From: Mesomycoplasma ovipneumoniae
GTDB lineage: Bacteria > Bacillota_I > Bacilli_A > Mycoplasmatales > Metamycoplasmataceae
NCBI RefSeq assembly: GCF_038095995.1
Contig: NZ_CP146005.1
Span: 434,001-498,000 of the forward strand
Direction of reading: 5' to 3'
DNA: 64,000 nt
The position numbers were made by a program, and so were the translations under genes. The notes below the pieces were generated by a model that was not told the origin of the DNA, did no database searches, and saw only the letters and a program-made list of their open reading frames with translations. The first letter of the stretch is position 1; every line of letters begins with the position of its first letter. Shown here piece after piece: positions 23,304 to 36,094 of the stretch.

Positions 23304-26300
23304 ATGAATCAAGAACATAGGAAGGCAAATATCGCATTACGGAAAAAAAGATTGATTTTAACAATCGGCTCAAGTCTTATTGCCTCAGGTCTAATTATTG
23401 GAATTCCAGTTGGGCTTGTTTCAAATCTTTCTGTAACCAAAGATCCTTTATTTGATGTTCAAAAGCAAGCTAATTCGATTAGTTCTATAAGTCTAAAAAG
23501 TGATGTTGTTGAAAATAATGCAGATTATTTTAGTCTAAAAAATAAATTCTTCGAATCTGATGGCACAAAAAAATCGGGGGTAAATTTAACCGATTTTTTT
23601 GATTTTTATGCACAAAACTCTAACTCCAATTTTGAAATTGTTGATTTTCAAAATGATTTTCAATGACAAAAATTCAAATTAAATATTACAGATATCGAAG
23701 CACTTGACCAAGAACAGTCATTTAAAATTTACTGGCGGGTTTTACAAAACTTAGATGATGACAAAGTTGCAAATTCTGATCTTCACTCGGCAACAGTTGC
23801 TTATAATCCTGTCTCAAAACTGTCTAATTCCTCACTAAGCAATTTTACAAGTTTAGCAAAAGCCGAACTTTCAAAATTAAGACCTTATTTTATCTCTGAA
23901 TTTGATAAGTCACCAACAAGAGAGATTGCAAAACTAACCCCAGTTAGCGAATTTTTAGCCAGAGTAAACTCGGCAAAATCAGCCATTGAAGCCTCAAAAA
24001 TTATTAGCCAATATTTTAATCTTGAGTCAACAATCACAAATTTATTAAAAAATAAAATTAATAAATTTGTCGATGATGATAATTTTGCCAAAGGTAAATA
24101 TTCAATCGAACTTATCCAAGAACCGGTTCTCAAAAATGCTTATCTTAGCAAAACTCCTTTAAAAAACATTTATCGTGTCTATTTTTTAGCAAAATTTTCA
24201 AGCGATTTTGCTAAACATAACAATCAAGATTTAAAATCGGCTCCAAACTTCAATTTTGCAGTAGATCTTGATTTTTCAGATACATTTTTAGATAGCAGCC
24301 TTGCAAATGACATTGAACTGACACCTTTTTCTGATAATGATTTAACTAATTTTAGTGATGTTCATGAGCAAAACAGCCAAAAAATCACAAGTTGAGAATT
24401 GCTAAACTATCTAAAAAATCAAGTTTTTCCTTCTTATGAAGAAAAACAAGCATTTTACAAAAACTTATTAAACCAAATTTCTAATGTTCCTTTACTGTCA
24501 AAAATAAAATTAAAAAATTACATTTCTCGGCTAAAAAATTCTGATCTTTTTTCTAAAATAAAAATTGATTTTAGTGTTGATCCTGAAATGACCCAATTTG
24601 TCTATCAAAACAATAAGATCATAATTCAATTTCACGGAAATATTCAAATTTACAATGATAAAAATGAAATTATCGCCCAAAAACCGTTTGTCCAAAATGT
24701 TGGCGACTATTCAGTTTTAGTTAAAAATATTCCTGATTTAATTGCAAAGGCAAAGGCAACAAACTTTGAATTCAAGCAAAAAGATGCCCAAATTTCAGAG
24801 CAAAATCCTGTGCCAAAAGAGGAAATTGAAAAACTTGTAAATTCAGGTGACTTTGGCAAACTAAAAAATATTTTAGAAAATCCGCATTATTATGGCGTTA
24901 AATTTGACGAAGAAAAATTAAAACTTTTAGTTGAAAAATATGATGTTATTCCAGTTGATCAACTAATTGATCGTTCAAGGTGAACTTTCACATATCCAGA
25001 AGAAGTTGCCGGAATTGTTAATGTTTTATCACCAGTTTTCCAATCTGGTGAAGAAATGTTAAGATTTTATTCAGCCTTAGCCCAAAAAGATATTAATTTT
25101 GTTGTTAAATATTTTTTCGACTGACTAAAAGGGCTAAAGCTAATTGACCCAGCCCAGACTTGACCTGAAAATCTTGACAGTACAAATTTATTTAAAGAGC
25201 TGGCAAAAATTAAAATCGAAAACAAATCAGGTTGAAATAACTTTTTACAAGAAAAAGATCGAAAAATACAAAAAGATATTTGACTATTTTCAATCAATAA
25301 TAATTACTGAGCTGAAAAAGATCGCATGCCTTATAGTTTTTATCTTCACCCAAGACTTAAAAATATTATTGATTTAATGGTTCAAAATGAACAAAATACT
25401 ATCGGCGTTGATTATTATGTTGACCAAATAAGATCTGAATCAAGTAAAATTCAAGAAATTGACCCAACTCTTGGCGAACAATATCGCTCTCCAATTAAAA
25501 CACTAACAGATTTTATTGTCGCTTTTTACCAAAATATTTATTCTAACAAAACTGGACTTTTATCTGAGTCTTTAGGAAATAATTTTGACTATAAAATAAA
25601 TTTTGAAATTGTTAGTCCAAAAGCAGCAACAACTCAATTTGAAGATGTGAGTTCACCGCGAAGTACTACTTCAGCTTTTAATTTTGTACGTGTAAATCAA
25701 CCAGTAAGTGCTCCTCAAGCTAGTGATTCTGAACTTCAACTTGTGCCTGCAAAAGAAGCTCAGCAAGAATCAAAAGTAAATCTTAAATATTGATATGAAG
25801 TTGGTCCGGTTGATCAAAATGGAAAAATTATTTCAGTAATTTTTAAAACACAACCAAAAGAAATTACAATTTCAACTAACAAAGACGGAGTAATTATTCC
25901 TGAAAGCATTGAAAAACTCAATAATTTTGTTGATAATTTCCGTAGCGGGACTCTTCCAACTTATTTAGATAATAATGATTTTAATGATCTTTGAACAAAT
26001 ATTAATCGTCTTGTTGGTGATAAAGAAGATTATGTTGATATCACAGAACTAATTAAAAAATTTCCGATGTACTCTTATTTTAGTTTGCACCACCCAGAAT
26101 TAGGATTGGCAGTTAAGAAAGATGCTATTAAAAAACCGGCAGAAACTGCGCCAACAGAACGGGCAACTGAACCAGCAGCACAAACCTCAAATTCTACTGG
26201 CCAACTTGCGGGTATTTATGAAAATTATCCAGGAATAAATACAATTAAAGTTCTTCATTTTTATGTATATAACAAGAAAAACCCGAATGAATTTTCAACT

Positions 26301-26354
26301 AAGAAATTGAAATTTTTTGTATATCAAACTGATAAATCATTGCTAAATTCATAA
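23304..26354 (+). CDS. P97-like adhesin family protein
   Basis: 1016 residues; the ATG at 23304 was chosen over one 42 nt upstream because GGAGG lies 7 nt before it. A basic N-terminus and hydrophobic segment (LILTIGSSLIASGLIIGIPV, about residues 13-32) form a signal or anchor. The body follows the P97 plan; SWELLNYLKNQVFPSYEEK resembles the conserved YEFLADIKSGFFPGD region of P97. A Pro/Ala/Glu-rich linker (KKPAETAPTERATEPAA) precedes the C-terminus, but the classical P97 R1 repeat is absent. Members of this family bind cilia and glycosaminoglycans and are cleaved on the surface. It forms a two-gene unit with the next gene (26 bp apart), as p97 does with p102. An LppT-type identity is also possible. 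A truncated duplicate lies at 40728-41741. Confidence 0.75.
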
Positions 26355-26380
26355 ATTATTCTTAAAATGGAAGGTTTATT

Positions 26381-29300
26381 ATGAAAAATATTAAACGAAA
26401 AAATTTACTTATTGCATCTTCGGCTGTTTTTCTAAGTGCGGTTATTAGTATTGGAATTGCCGTTCCAATTGGAAAAAGCGCCTATTACAGAAATCAATCT
26501 GAACAACTTTCAAAATATTCTGATCAAAAATCAGAAGCAAAATCTTTTGCTCAAAACAGTCAAAATCAACAAGAAATTTTACAATCTGTTAGCCAACTAA
26601 ATTTAAAAGCCCAATTTGCTGATACTTTAACAGCCAAAAACGCAGTTGACTTATTTTATGACAAAACTTATAATTTTGATCTAAATTCGCTAGTTGATTT
26701 TAAGCCTTTGGAAGATAAATTTGCTGGATTTAATTTTAAATTACTTGCTCCAAAAGACAAAAAAGATTTAAAAATTGAAAATAATACGCTATCTAATTTA
26801 GCAATTAATGTCCAAAATCCAGCACAAAATATTAACTATAATGTTAAATTTGACCTAAAATTTAGCTCTCATGTTAAAAATTCCGAAATTGATCCTGATA
26901 ATGTAAATGTTGTTCTTGAACTAGTTAATGATGAATTGATTAAAGATAAAACTGCAAGTGAAATTGCAATTTTGTTTAATTCTAAATTTATTCAAAACAA
27001 AAAATCAAACTCTGATCAACAAGCATTATTAAAAACTATTGCTGAATTTGGGAGTATTTCCTTTTTTAATAAGCAAACAAATGATTTGATTTTGCCTTTA
27101 GCTTTTGATTTAGAACCTAATTTAAAAGATAGCAAACTATTTTTTTCAAAAGTTGATGATGCAACTGGTCAAGCAAATTTAGATCTTTCTTTAATTGAAA
27201 AATATTCTAAAAAGAAATCTAAAATTGCTTTGGAATTTAAAAATTTATCAACTATTAACGAAAGTTATGCTTCTAAATTTGCCCAAATTTTCAAAGATAA
27301 CTACACTTTTAACGATGAAATTGCTAAATTTTTAGCTTCCTCAAATTTAACTCCACTAGATTTAATTTCAAAACCTTTGCCTGATTCAGTAAAAAACCAA
27401 TCAATTTTCAAAGACAACCAACCATCTAGTCTTGATTTTTGATTTAAAAAATCTGAATCTCCAAGTCAAGCTGTTCCTGAAAGTTCCGCTCCTGATGCTG
27501 CAAATTCTGATTCAGCAGCCTCAACTCCTGATTCTGGAAGTTCTGATGGTTCTGTTTCATCATCATCTACACCAGCACAACCTCAACCTGTAAGCGTTTT
27601 TACTTTAACTGACAGGTCAAAAATCACTCAACAACAAGCAGATTCATCATCTGAAGGTGTCGGAGAAAATGCTGATAATTCTGAAAATTCAACAGCAGAA
27701 ACTCAACTCGCTGAATCAACTGGCGAAGATTCAACAGAAGACAATCAAGAATCTAAAACCGAAGAAACTCCAAGTCCAGAAGTTCCAAAAGTTGAAACTC
27801 GTGAGGACAAATTAAAAAAATCTTTTTCAGAAATTTTACATAATTTCCAAATTTCTGAATTTAAAATTCAACCAGTAAAAATTGAACTATCCAAAGAAGA
27901 CCAAGAAGATCCGATTAAAAAACAAGTAATTCCGCTTAGATTAACTCTGAACGGAAATTTTATATCAAGCGAGGCTTTCCCTGGTGGTCTAAATTTTAAT
28001 TCTAATAATGAATTAGAGTATAGTTTCAATTTTAATTATAATATTAGCGATAAAATTTATGGGGCTTATTTCCAAAATGCGCTTGATAATATTACAAAAA
28101 CAAATCCAGATGGATCAAGTAGTCTAAAAATTGAAAATTTAGAGTTTAAAGTTAAAGATGACCAAAAAATAACAGTTTTTGCAAAAACAATTGACCAAAC
28201 AATTGAACATATTAGAAATAAAAAAATTGAACTTTCAAAAATTAAAACAGAAACTAAACAACTTTCTGACCTTCTTGATTTTATTGCTCAGACAAAAGCA
28301 CAAACTAACCCAGCGCCAGCTAAAATTAGCGTATCTTCTTTAGCAACTGCTACTCCTTTCGAAGAAGAAGAGAAAAAAGAGCAAGAAGAACAGAAAAAAG
28401 AAGAAGAGAAAAAAGAAACTGAAAAAATAGAGAAAAAAGAAGAAAAAACTGAACAAAAACAGGAAGTTCCAGCACCAATTCAAAGTCCTGGGAAATTACT
28501 TTCTGAGCTTTTTGACAACCTACTTGCATCTAATTTACCAGATTCAAGCTCTATAATTCTTGATACAGGATTTGAAAATGAAAAATTTGCTCTTTCAATT
28601 AGCATTTGGCTTGGAGATGATAAATTAAAAGAAATAAAAATTCCAATTGCTGATGTATTAAAAAATAATAAACCTTTTGAATTTTTACAAGAAGAAACTA
28701 AACTACATTTCTTTCTTGATGCTGAGTCATTAATTACAGAAAATAGCGGATCCACTGCTAACCCAACAGATCAAACTTCAAATCCCAATGAAAATCAAAT
28801 CCCAATTAGCTCAATTAAGTCAATTGATTCCCAAAAACTTGAATTTAAAGACTATGATGATAAAAAGAATCCTGTTTCAAGTGGTCACAGATCCAAATTA
28901 AAACCTTATTTAGACTTATCTCAGGGTGGTATTTTCCTTTCTCATGATGGTCTTAAACTCGATTTTTCATCAAAAAAAGATGATATTAAAAATCCAACAT
29001 TTGTTCTTGCCTTTAAGTCTGCCCAAAACTTTTCAACTAGTCAAGCACCTTTTTATTTAGTTCAAGGCTGAAAAGAAGATAAATCTGGTACACCTTTTGC
29101 TTACGGTGATAACCAAAAAATTGACTTTGGAATCAAAATTAGACGGTATGAATATGATAAGGACAAAATTAATAATTTAGAAGTGCAAATTGGTGATGAA
29201 ACAGCAAAACAACCTAATAATTTGCAAAAAATCGATCACCATACAGCTTTAGTTGATACTGTAACTGAAAGACAAGAACGAGTTAACCGGTTTGTTACTC

Positions 29301-29713
29301 GAACTGTTGTTGATAAAGTTAGTGAATCTAAAAATACTTTTACTCCTGGTGTTTCCGATTTCCTTGATAACAAATTAGCAACTTCACTTGTTGTCTTTCG
29401 ACTATTAGATGCAGATGAAAAAGACAAAAAAATAATGGAATTAACACTTTATTCATCAATAGCTAGCGATCCATATCAGCCTGTTTTCAGCGTGAAAAAA
29501 ACAGTAAATTTTGCCAATTCATTAAAATTTTCAGATATTAAATATTATATTTTAGGAAAATTAGCAACAGAAGCATGATTGTCTGGAACTAGCGGGGCCG
29601 TTCTTCTTAAATCAGCTGCAGTTTTTGAATCAATCGAGAACGAAGACAAATCTGAATTACTTAATAAATTATTTATTGATAGATACTTTGATCTTAATGA
29701 AACTAAAAACTAA
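26381..29713 (+). CDS. P102/P146-like large surface protein
   Basis: 1110 residues; AAGG site 10 nt before the ATG. N-terminal signal or anchor KNLLIASSAVFLSAVISIGI (residues 6-25). The middle (about 355-480) is a low-complexity Ser/Pro/Glu/Thr region. A second one near residues 660-700 is a Lys/Glu run (EEKKEQEEQKKEEEKKE) likely to be coiled and variable in length. The gene follows the P97-like gene as p102 follows p97. LppS/P146 of related species is an alternative match; I cannot decide without alignment. The duplicate at 41769-44993 is about 36 residues shorter, chiefly in the two low-complexity regions. A strong terminator follows. Confidence 0.7.
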
Positions 29714-29749
29714 TACAAACATTAGTTAAAATAAAAAACATCCTCAAAT

Positions 29750-29812
29750 AAACTCGGACAAAGAAAGTTAACGCTAAGGCGTTGGCTTTTGTTCGAGTTT
29801 ACTTTTTTAACT
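29750..29812 (+). terminator. Terminator of the P97-like/P102-like unit
   Basis: Long hairpin: AAACTCGGACAAA pairs with TTTGTTCGAGTTT, enclosing an inner AACGC/GCGTT stem, followed by ACTTTTTT. Confidence 0.8.
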
Positions 29813-29820
29813 TTTTTGGC

Positions 29821-30318
29821 AACCTCAGGAAAAATAACTATCAAGGCAAAAACACTGAATTTTAAATCTAAACATCACGAAAGAAAATCTACTTATTAAT
29901 CAAATAAAGCAAACTAAAAAAGCTAAAATTTTAACTTAAAAAGCAAAATTATGAATTTTTAAACTACTTTTTTAGTTAAAACACTAACAAAATCATAAAA
30001 AAATACAACTACTATTTAAACTCAATGCAAATAGAAAACTCGTTTTTATTTGCAGCGAGCCTAAAAAACATATGAAGTTTTGAAAGAACAATAACCAAAA
30101 GCCTTAAATTTGTAGATTTCTAAACGGTTAAATTTAAGGCATTCCATCATATTTAAAAATATAATGGAAAATGCGCGCTATCAAAGCACATTAGACAAAA
30201 AACATAACTGATTCCCCCTTAATTCAATTTCAAAATTTATTAATTCATTCTTAATGATGATTATTATAACATAACTTTATTTTTGACCAAACATTTTTTT
30301 TTTTTTTTTGGAGAAGGT
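29821..30318 (-). repeat. Structured leader element, copy 2
   Basis: Minus strand: 16-A run, TTGGTC, 16-bp spacer, TATAAT, AAGGGGGAA ribosome site, ATG TTT TTT GTC TAA, then the three hairpins. Stem 1 keeps the C-G pair at its eighth position; stem 2 has a G.U closing pair. The transcript would run toward the terminator of the preceding gene. Confidence 0.75.
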
Positions 30319-30329
30319 TATTTTTAAAA

Positions 30330-30366
30330 TAATAAAAAAGCCCCTTTGGTTAAAAATCAAAGGGTT
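30330..30366 (-). terminator. Terminator of the minus-strand P102-type gene
   Basis: On the minus strand CCCTTTG and CAAAGGG pair and are followed by GCTTTTTTATT. The same structure ends the inverted copy near 39243-39275. Confidence 0.8.
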
Positions 30367-30392
30367 AATTTATTTGTTTAATTAAAGTTTAT

Positions 30393-33300
30393 TTAAGATT
30401 GTTTTTTTCTATGAATGTTAAATTCTTTGAATACATCTCCAAAGGCATTATTAGTAAATCCACGGCCACGGGCTTTCTTAAGATCTAAAGGATCAGAAAT
30501 AATATTACCAAAATAACGGTCATCAACTACATATTCAGTGTCAATAATTGGTAGTCATTTTAGTTTTTTATCTTCTTGTTTGAATATTCCAGCAAATCTG
30601 ACATTTGTTGAGAAAAAATGTTCAGGAATTACTGTTTCAAATTGAATTCAACCTTTATCCTTATAGTGAGGATTTTTTGAGCCTTGTTTTAGCATATTAG
30701 CTTTGAGCATTGCAATTTGATTATTATCGTTTTGGAAAACAAAACGTCAGTCATCAGTGTCTTTGACATCTTGATAGTAGTCTTGGGTTGGAATTGGCAG
30801 ATTTGTTGTAAGTGTAAAAGTACGAGTATCGCGATTAAATGCAGTTTTTTGAACTTTGAGTGGATAGCCACCGTCATGAATTTGGGTTCAACCTTGCGGT
30901 AAAAGGTTAACTTTTTTGTAGGCTTCTTCGTTATGTTTTGTGCGAATTTCGGCAACTTCTGAATTTTGAAAGTTAGGCCACCAATTAGTAAAATTCGGGG
31001 CAATCATTTTTATATTTTTTTCAAGTTCATCTGGATCAACAAACAGTAAGTCATTTAAATTAGCACTTATTATATTTGATTGTTCTTGAATTAGTTTTCT
31101 TGGATACCAAAGGTTAAAATAAGCACTTCCTCAGTCAGCGGCATTTGCACCTACTTTTTCTTTAACATTATCAGTGTATTTGTCATTAATATCTTCTTGT
31201 TTTTGATCAGGATCATTAAATAAATCAGTAATAAAATCACTTGCATTATAAAAAGTAACTTTTGTTGGCTGATTTGTAATAATATTTAAATAGTTGCTTG
31301 GCAAACTAAAATTGCTATTAGTAAAGTTTAACTGACTTGGGTGTTGGTTAGTTCAACCTTTTCGAGTTGATTGTTCTTTTGTTTGATTAAGACGATAAGA
31401 ATGAAGATCAACATTTGGTGCTGATTTAGAATATAATTTTTGGTATAAATAACCATCAGGATCAAAAACTTTGAATGACAGGCTAGTTAGACTCTGAACC
31501 TGAGGCACAGGAAACATATCAACAAGTGGATCAAAAAGGGGTTGGACTTGTAAAGCGGGAGTTTGAAAAGCTTGCCCATTAAATGGGATTGTGAATATTC
31601 TCCATCCATAGACAAAAAAGCTAGAATCTTTAACTCTAGATAGATCACGTTTTGTTGGATCATTTAAATTTTTCTTAGCAGCAAAAACTACTTCAGAAGT
31701 ACTTCATGGCACCCCAACAGTTCGTTCAACAATAAATTTTGGTTTAATAAAGGTAATAGTTGAGGTTTGTTCGTGTGTTTGATTGGGCGCCTGTGTGTGT
31801 GTGTGTGTGTGTGTCGGAATCTGAATTATCTTGACTTAGAATGTTATAAACTCTCATTGATTCAAGATCAAATTTTTTATCAGATAGCTCAGAGGCTATT
31901 TCAATTGGCGCGTTAATTAACCTTTTAATATTTGAACTTTCTAAATCAAAACTAATAGTTTTTTCGTTAATAAGTTTAAGATTTACAACTTTAACTTCAG
32001 GGTTAGTGTTTGTTAGACTATTTAGTGATAATTTAATTGGCGAATGGTTTGAATTTTGAATATGAGCTAAAGATAAAATATGCGACTTAGTTGTTTCATG
32101 TCTTTTATAAGCATCAACTATAGGGGCTATGAGATTAGCTACAGATTCAGGAACTTTATCTCTGAGACCTTTGATGATTTCTTCGACTTTTGTTTTACTT
32201 AGTACTTTCATAATAGTATCAGGAGTAGGGCTCCCTACTAAACTATCGGTGTCTAAACGCGAGAGAATCTCATTTGCTATTGCTTGGTCAAGAACATCGG
32301 CCTGAGGAGAAATGTTTATTAAAGCCGGATGAATTGTCAAAGGCACTGAAGACAATCACTGACTTGTTGGCTGACCATTTGAGTCTTTCGGTATTTGGTT
32401 TTTAAATTCAAGAGTTATTGTTGTTGAATTTGCTAGCGGTTGGTCAGGATTGTATTGTTTTGCTCAAGAAGTATTTGAAATTTGCGGAGATTTTGTTAGT
32501 TCAGGAATGTTAGTTTGTTGCTTTTGTACTACTAGTGTTAGACTTTTATCTGATTTAACTTTGGTTGAGCTCTGACCATTTTGGATTACTTTTGATAAAG
32601 CTAAACTTACACTGTAGACATGAGGTGAGACTTCTTTAACTGAATCGATTTCAAAAGTAAGATTTGGATCAAGATTATTAAAATAAGAACTAAAATTTTG
32701 ACCTAAAAGAATTTCAAGTTTTTGTTTTAAAGTTTGTAAATCTTCGTTTTGGGTTTGAGTTGATGAGTCTGTAGTTTGACTAGTCTGCGAGTCATCCTGG
32801 AAAGGGCTAGCAAAATAAGGACTCTCATCGAGACTAGTGAAAGTTGATACTGGAACCGAAACTGGTTTTAGTTTGTCTTTAAAAAATTCATCTTGATTGA
32901 TCTCAGGCCTTTTTACTTCAGGACGAGGCTGGCCTGGAACTTTGTCATCAATTCAGCGAATATTATCTGAGTCTTTTGGTGGAGTTGTTTCTTCTTGGGT
33001 TTGATCTTTGATTTTCTTGTCATAAATTGAATTAGCAAGAATTTGTAAATGACCAAATTTTTCAGCATCAAGAATTAATGATTGACTTGAAAGTGGGGCA
33101 TCTTCAATCATTTGGTCTAAATTATTTTTTTGTTTTACTTCAGCTTCTGACTTACCTGATGTGCGAACAAAAATTGTCTGCGGGCTTGATTGAATTACAT
33201 CATCAACAAATTTACCAGCATTATCATCAAAGCCAACAACATATTTGATTTTTAGAGCAATTACATTACCTTCTTTAGCGGTTTCAGATGCATCTTCTTC

Positions 33301-35949
33301 AATTTCAAATTTAATTGAAGGGCGTGCTCCTGAGTCTTGATATTCATTTCAATTATTAGCTAAGGCTGCCTGAGTGTAAAAGGCAAAAACTAAATCACTA
33401 AGGGTAGAAATTTTACTGAAATTCTTATCTCCAAAAGGAACTTGAGATTTATTCTCATTATCTAGTGTATTTCAAAAAGCCGGTTGTTTAGCAATTTTAA
33501 TTGCATCTTGGTAATTTTTAAGAATTTTGTATGTTAGTTTTTTGCTATCTTCTTGTTGTTTTTCTTGGCCAATAATTTTGTCTCAAATTGCAAAAGGTAA
33601 CTGAGCTAACTGGTTTTTATCACTAACAAGATTTTTAGTAATTTCAGCTTTTCAGTCTGTAGTGGTTGAATTTGAATCACCTGAAGTTGACTGAGTTGAA
33701 TCAGGATTTAGACTTGCTGGCAAAAATAAAGCCATTCCTTGATTTGGACTTGTAATGTCATTAGCAAAATAACCATTAAAATCAAGAAGCTTGAGTCCGA
33801 ATTTTGTTCCCACGGTATCGTCTTGATTTTGGTCAGCATCTTGCTGACTTAGAAAGTCTTGGGAGTGCACATAGTTATCAAATTTGGTTTTAATTTTTAC
33901 TTTTGCTAAATCTGCTAAAGTTGGATTTAATGGTAAGTCTTGATAGCCTTCAAATTCAAGACCCATTTGGGTTCCGATATTAACAAGTTTTTTGATTGCC
34001 TCTTTAGGTTCTAATGATAAAAGGTAACGGAAATAAGCAAATAAAGAAGCACGATTTTTAAATGCCGAAGTTGAAACTGAATAAATATCAGCATTTTTTA
34101 ATGACTGGGCTAAGCCAATTGTTGCATTTAAATTGGTTATTTCTTTCTCACTTGGCACTTGTATATTTTGGCTTTGCAGAGTTGAACCTAATTTAAAGTC
34201 AATATTATAGGTATTTTGATCACTCAAGAGACTAATTAGTTTTTTGTAGTCTTTTTGGTCGATTAATTGTTTAATTTCGTATTTTGAAAGTAAATAAGAC
34301 TTTGGAGCACCTTGGACAATATCATAAGGATTTTCCTTGGTTGCTCCTAGGGTCTCAACAGCTGTCTGAGACGAAAATGGAGAAATAGCAGCTAGTTGTT
34401 GGGCGGCATCTTGGGCACTTTGGGCATCTTTTAATTGTTTTAGCTGCTCGCTAAGTTCAGGATAAAGGCTGCTTAGGGCATCTTCGATACTTTGATCGCG
34501 GAAATTATCAAGTTTAAAACTTACAGTTTTTTCCAAAATAGTTTTAATATTTTGACCGCTGTCGCCAAAAATTGAAGATTTAAGCTTAATTTTGATTGGC
34601 AGTTCAATAAATAATTTTCCTGAAACGGAATTTTGACGAATTTTAGCATTTGAAACTAAAAAGTCATAATCAAGATGCTCACGTAAATTATCAAAAAGTA
34701 AATCATATTTACCAAAAGAAAAAGTCAGACCACGTGTTAGGCTGGCATCAATTATATCTTTAATTGCGCTAGGTTTACTTACAAGTTCTTGGAGTTGTTT
34801 ATAAAAATTAATTGCATCATAACGAAACAAAGAAAATTTATCAACTGACCTATCAGAAGATTTTCTTAATACATCACGCTGAAACAAACTAAGTGAAGAA
34901 GGGAGTAAAACTCCAGTTGTTGAATCAACCTGAGGCTTATCTGGATCAATATAATAATCAGAAGCATCAAGCAAATTAACATCAAGTTGAGCGGCTAGAT
35001 CTTTGGTATTAGCAAATAAAGTAAACTTATCACTAGCGACTAAATCAATTGAAGTTAAAAATGACTCATCTTTATTTTTATAATTAGCTAGTGTTGCCTT
35101 TGCCTGAGGCTCAAATTCAGTTTTTAAATATAAACGAACTGAGGGAACTTGTTGATTTAGACTTGTAGCTCACTCACTGGCGTTTTGTGGATTTTTAACA
35201 AAACTAAATACAAAAGGTTCTTCTAAGTCACCTTTGGCAAAGCCTTGGGCTTCAAGACGAATTTTTGCCTTAATTGCCTGAATATCAAAAAATTTGCTTA
35301 AATGAGATTCAAATTCCTCTAATGTTTCAAATTGATTCAATGTTTTTGCAAAATCATCAGCGCGAGTTAGGGCTAAAGGTCTAACTGAGGTTGATGAAAA
35401 ATGAGAAAGTGGACTAGGAGTCAAATTAGCAAAATTTGAATCAACAATATCACTAAATTGAGCCAAAGCTGCTTTTGGGGCATCAACTACCGAAAGGTAA
35501 ATTGATTTTGTTGCAGAGCGAGCAACATTTTTGTCTTCAAGAGTTTCTTCTAAATGAAAGGAAAGGAAAAAACGTTGTTGTTCATCTTGGGCTTCAAATT
35601 TTTCAATAACAACTTTGTATTTGTTGGGAATTGCTAAAACACTACTGCCATTATTAGTTAAAAAATTGAATTTTGATGCAAAATCGCTAAATTCAGTGCT
35701 GTTGGCATTAAAAGTTTTGTCCCCTAAAAGTGCTTGTTTGACAGTTTTATAATCACTAGTAAAGTGAGCAACGCTTGGTTTAAAACTTACTGAATCAATT
35801 AGCCCGAGTTGACTAACAACGCCTTGGGTAGGATTAACTCCGCGATATTTAGTTTTAGCAGCAAGCCCAGCGACAGTTCCAAAGACCGTCGACATTAGTA
35901 AAATTGCAGCGGCACTACCAATTAATATTTTTGTCTTTTTATTTTGCAT
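30393..35949 (-). CDS. P102-type surface protein, out of frame at a TG repeat (phase-variable)
   Basis: The N-terminus MQNKKTKILIGSAAAILL with a hydrophobic anchor at 7-31 and the following YRGVNPT, KPSVAHFTSDYKTVKQALL and NSTEFSDFASKFNFLTNNG segments match P102 of M. hyopneumoniae. AGGAGG precedes the ATG. The frame is open for 1401 codons, then a tract of 11.5 TG units (31792-31814) is followed after 22 codons by TAA at 31744. In the alternative frame the sequence continues open to TAA at 30393-30395, and its product aligns with the inverted copy at 36850-39216 (TVGVPWSTS.., DDRYF.., ARGRGFTNNAFG..). I read the codons on both sides of the tract and found no other stop in most of the gene. 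One more TG, or two fewer, gives a protein of about 1852 residues. As read, the gene is OFF or makes a truncated protein lacking the last 450 residues. Confidence 0.82.
31792..31814. repeat. TG dinucleotide tract (11.5 units) inside the P102-type gene
   Basis: It encodes alternating Thr-His on the minus strand. Such tracts gain and lose units by slippage. The frame before and after it differs by an amount that +1 or -2 units would correct. Confidence 0.9.
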
Positions 35950-35999
35950 AAAATCCTCCTGGTTTTTTCCCTTTTTATCATTTTTGCTATTTTCAATAA

Positions 36000-36035
36000 A
36001 CAGAATTATACCAAATTTAAAATTTATTTTTACTT
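36000..36035 (-). promoter_or_regulatory. Promoter of the P102-type gene
   Basis: On the minus strand GGTATAATTCTG gives a consensus -10 (plus 36005-36010) about 55 bp before the start. The -35 is weak, in an AT-rich stretch. No homopolymer tract is evident here. Confidence 0.6.
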
Positions 36036-36094
36036 AATTTTAAAATTTTTTTTAATTTATTAAAATACAATCAATAAAAGTTTATGACAGTTTT

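Noticed and set aside
23304-26354. Classical P97 R1 cilium-binding repeats
   Set aside because: Only a single Pro/Ala/Glu-rich linker is present; no run of the pentapeptide repeat.
30689-31003. ORF on the minus strand in a third frame
   Set aside because: It overlaps the restored frame of the P102-type gene and has no ribosome site or family likeness; it is a shadow.
31744-35949. Reading the P102-type gene as a simple truncated gene ending at 31744
   Set aside because: The other frame beyond the TG tract is open for ~450 codons and matches the paralogue, so the end at 31744 is a frameshift product.
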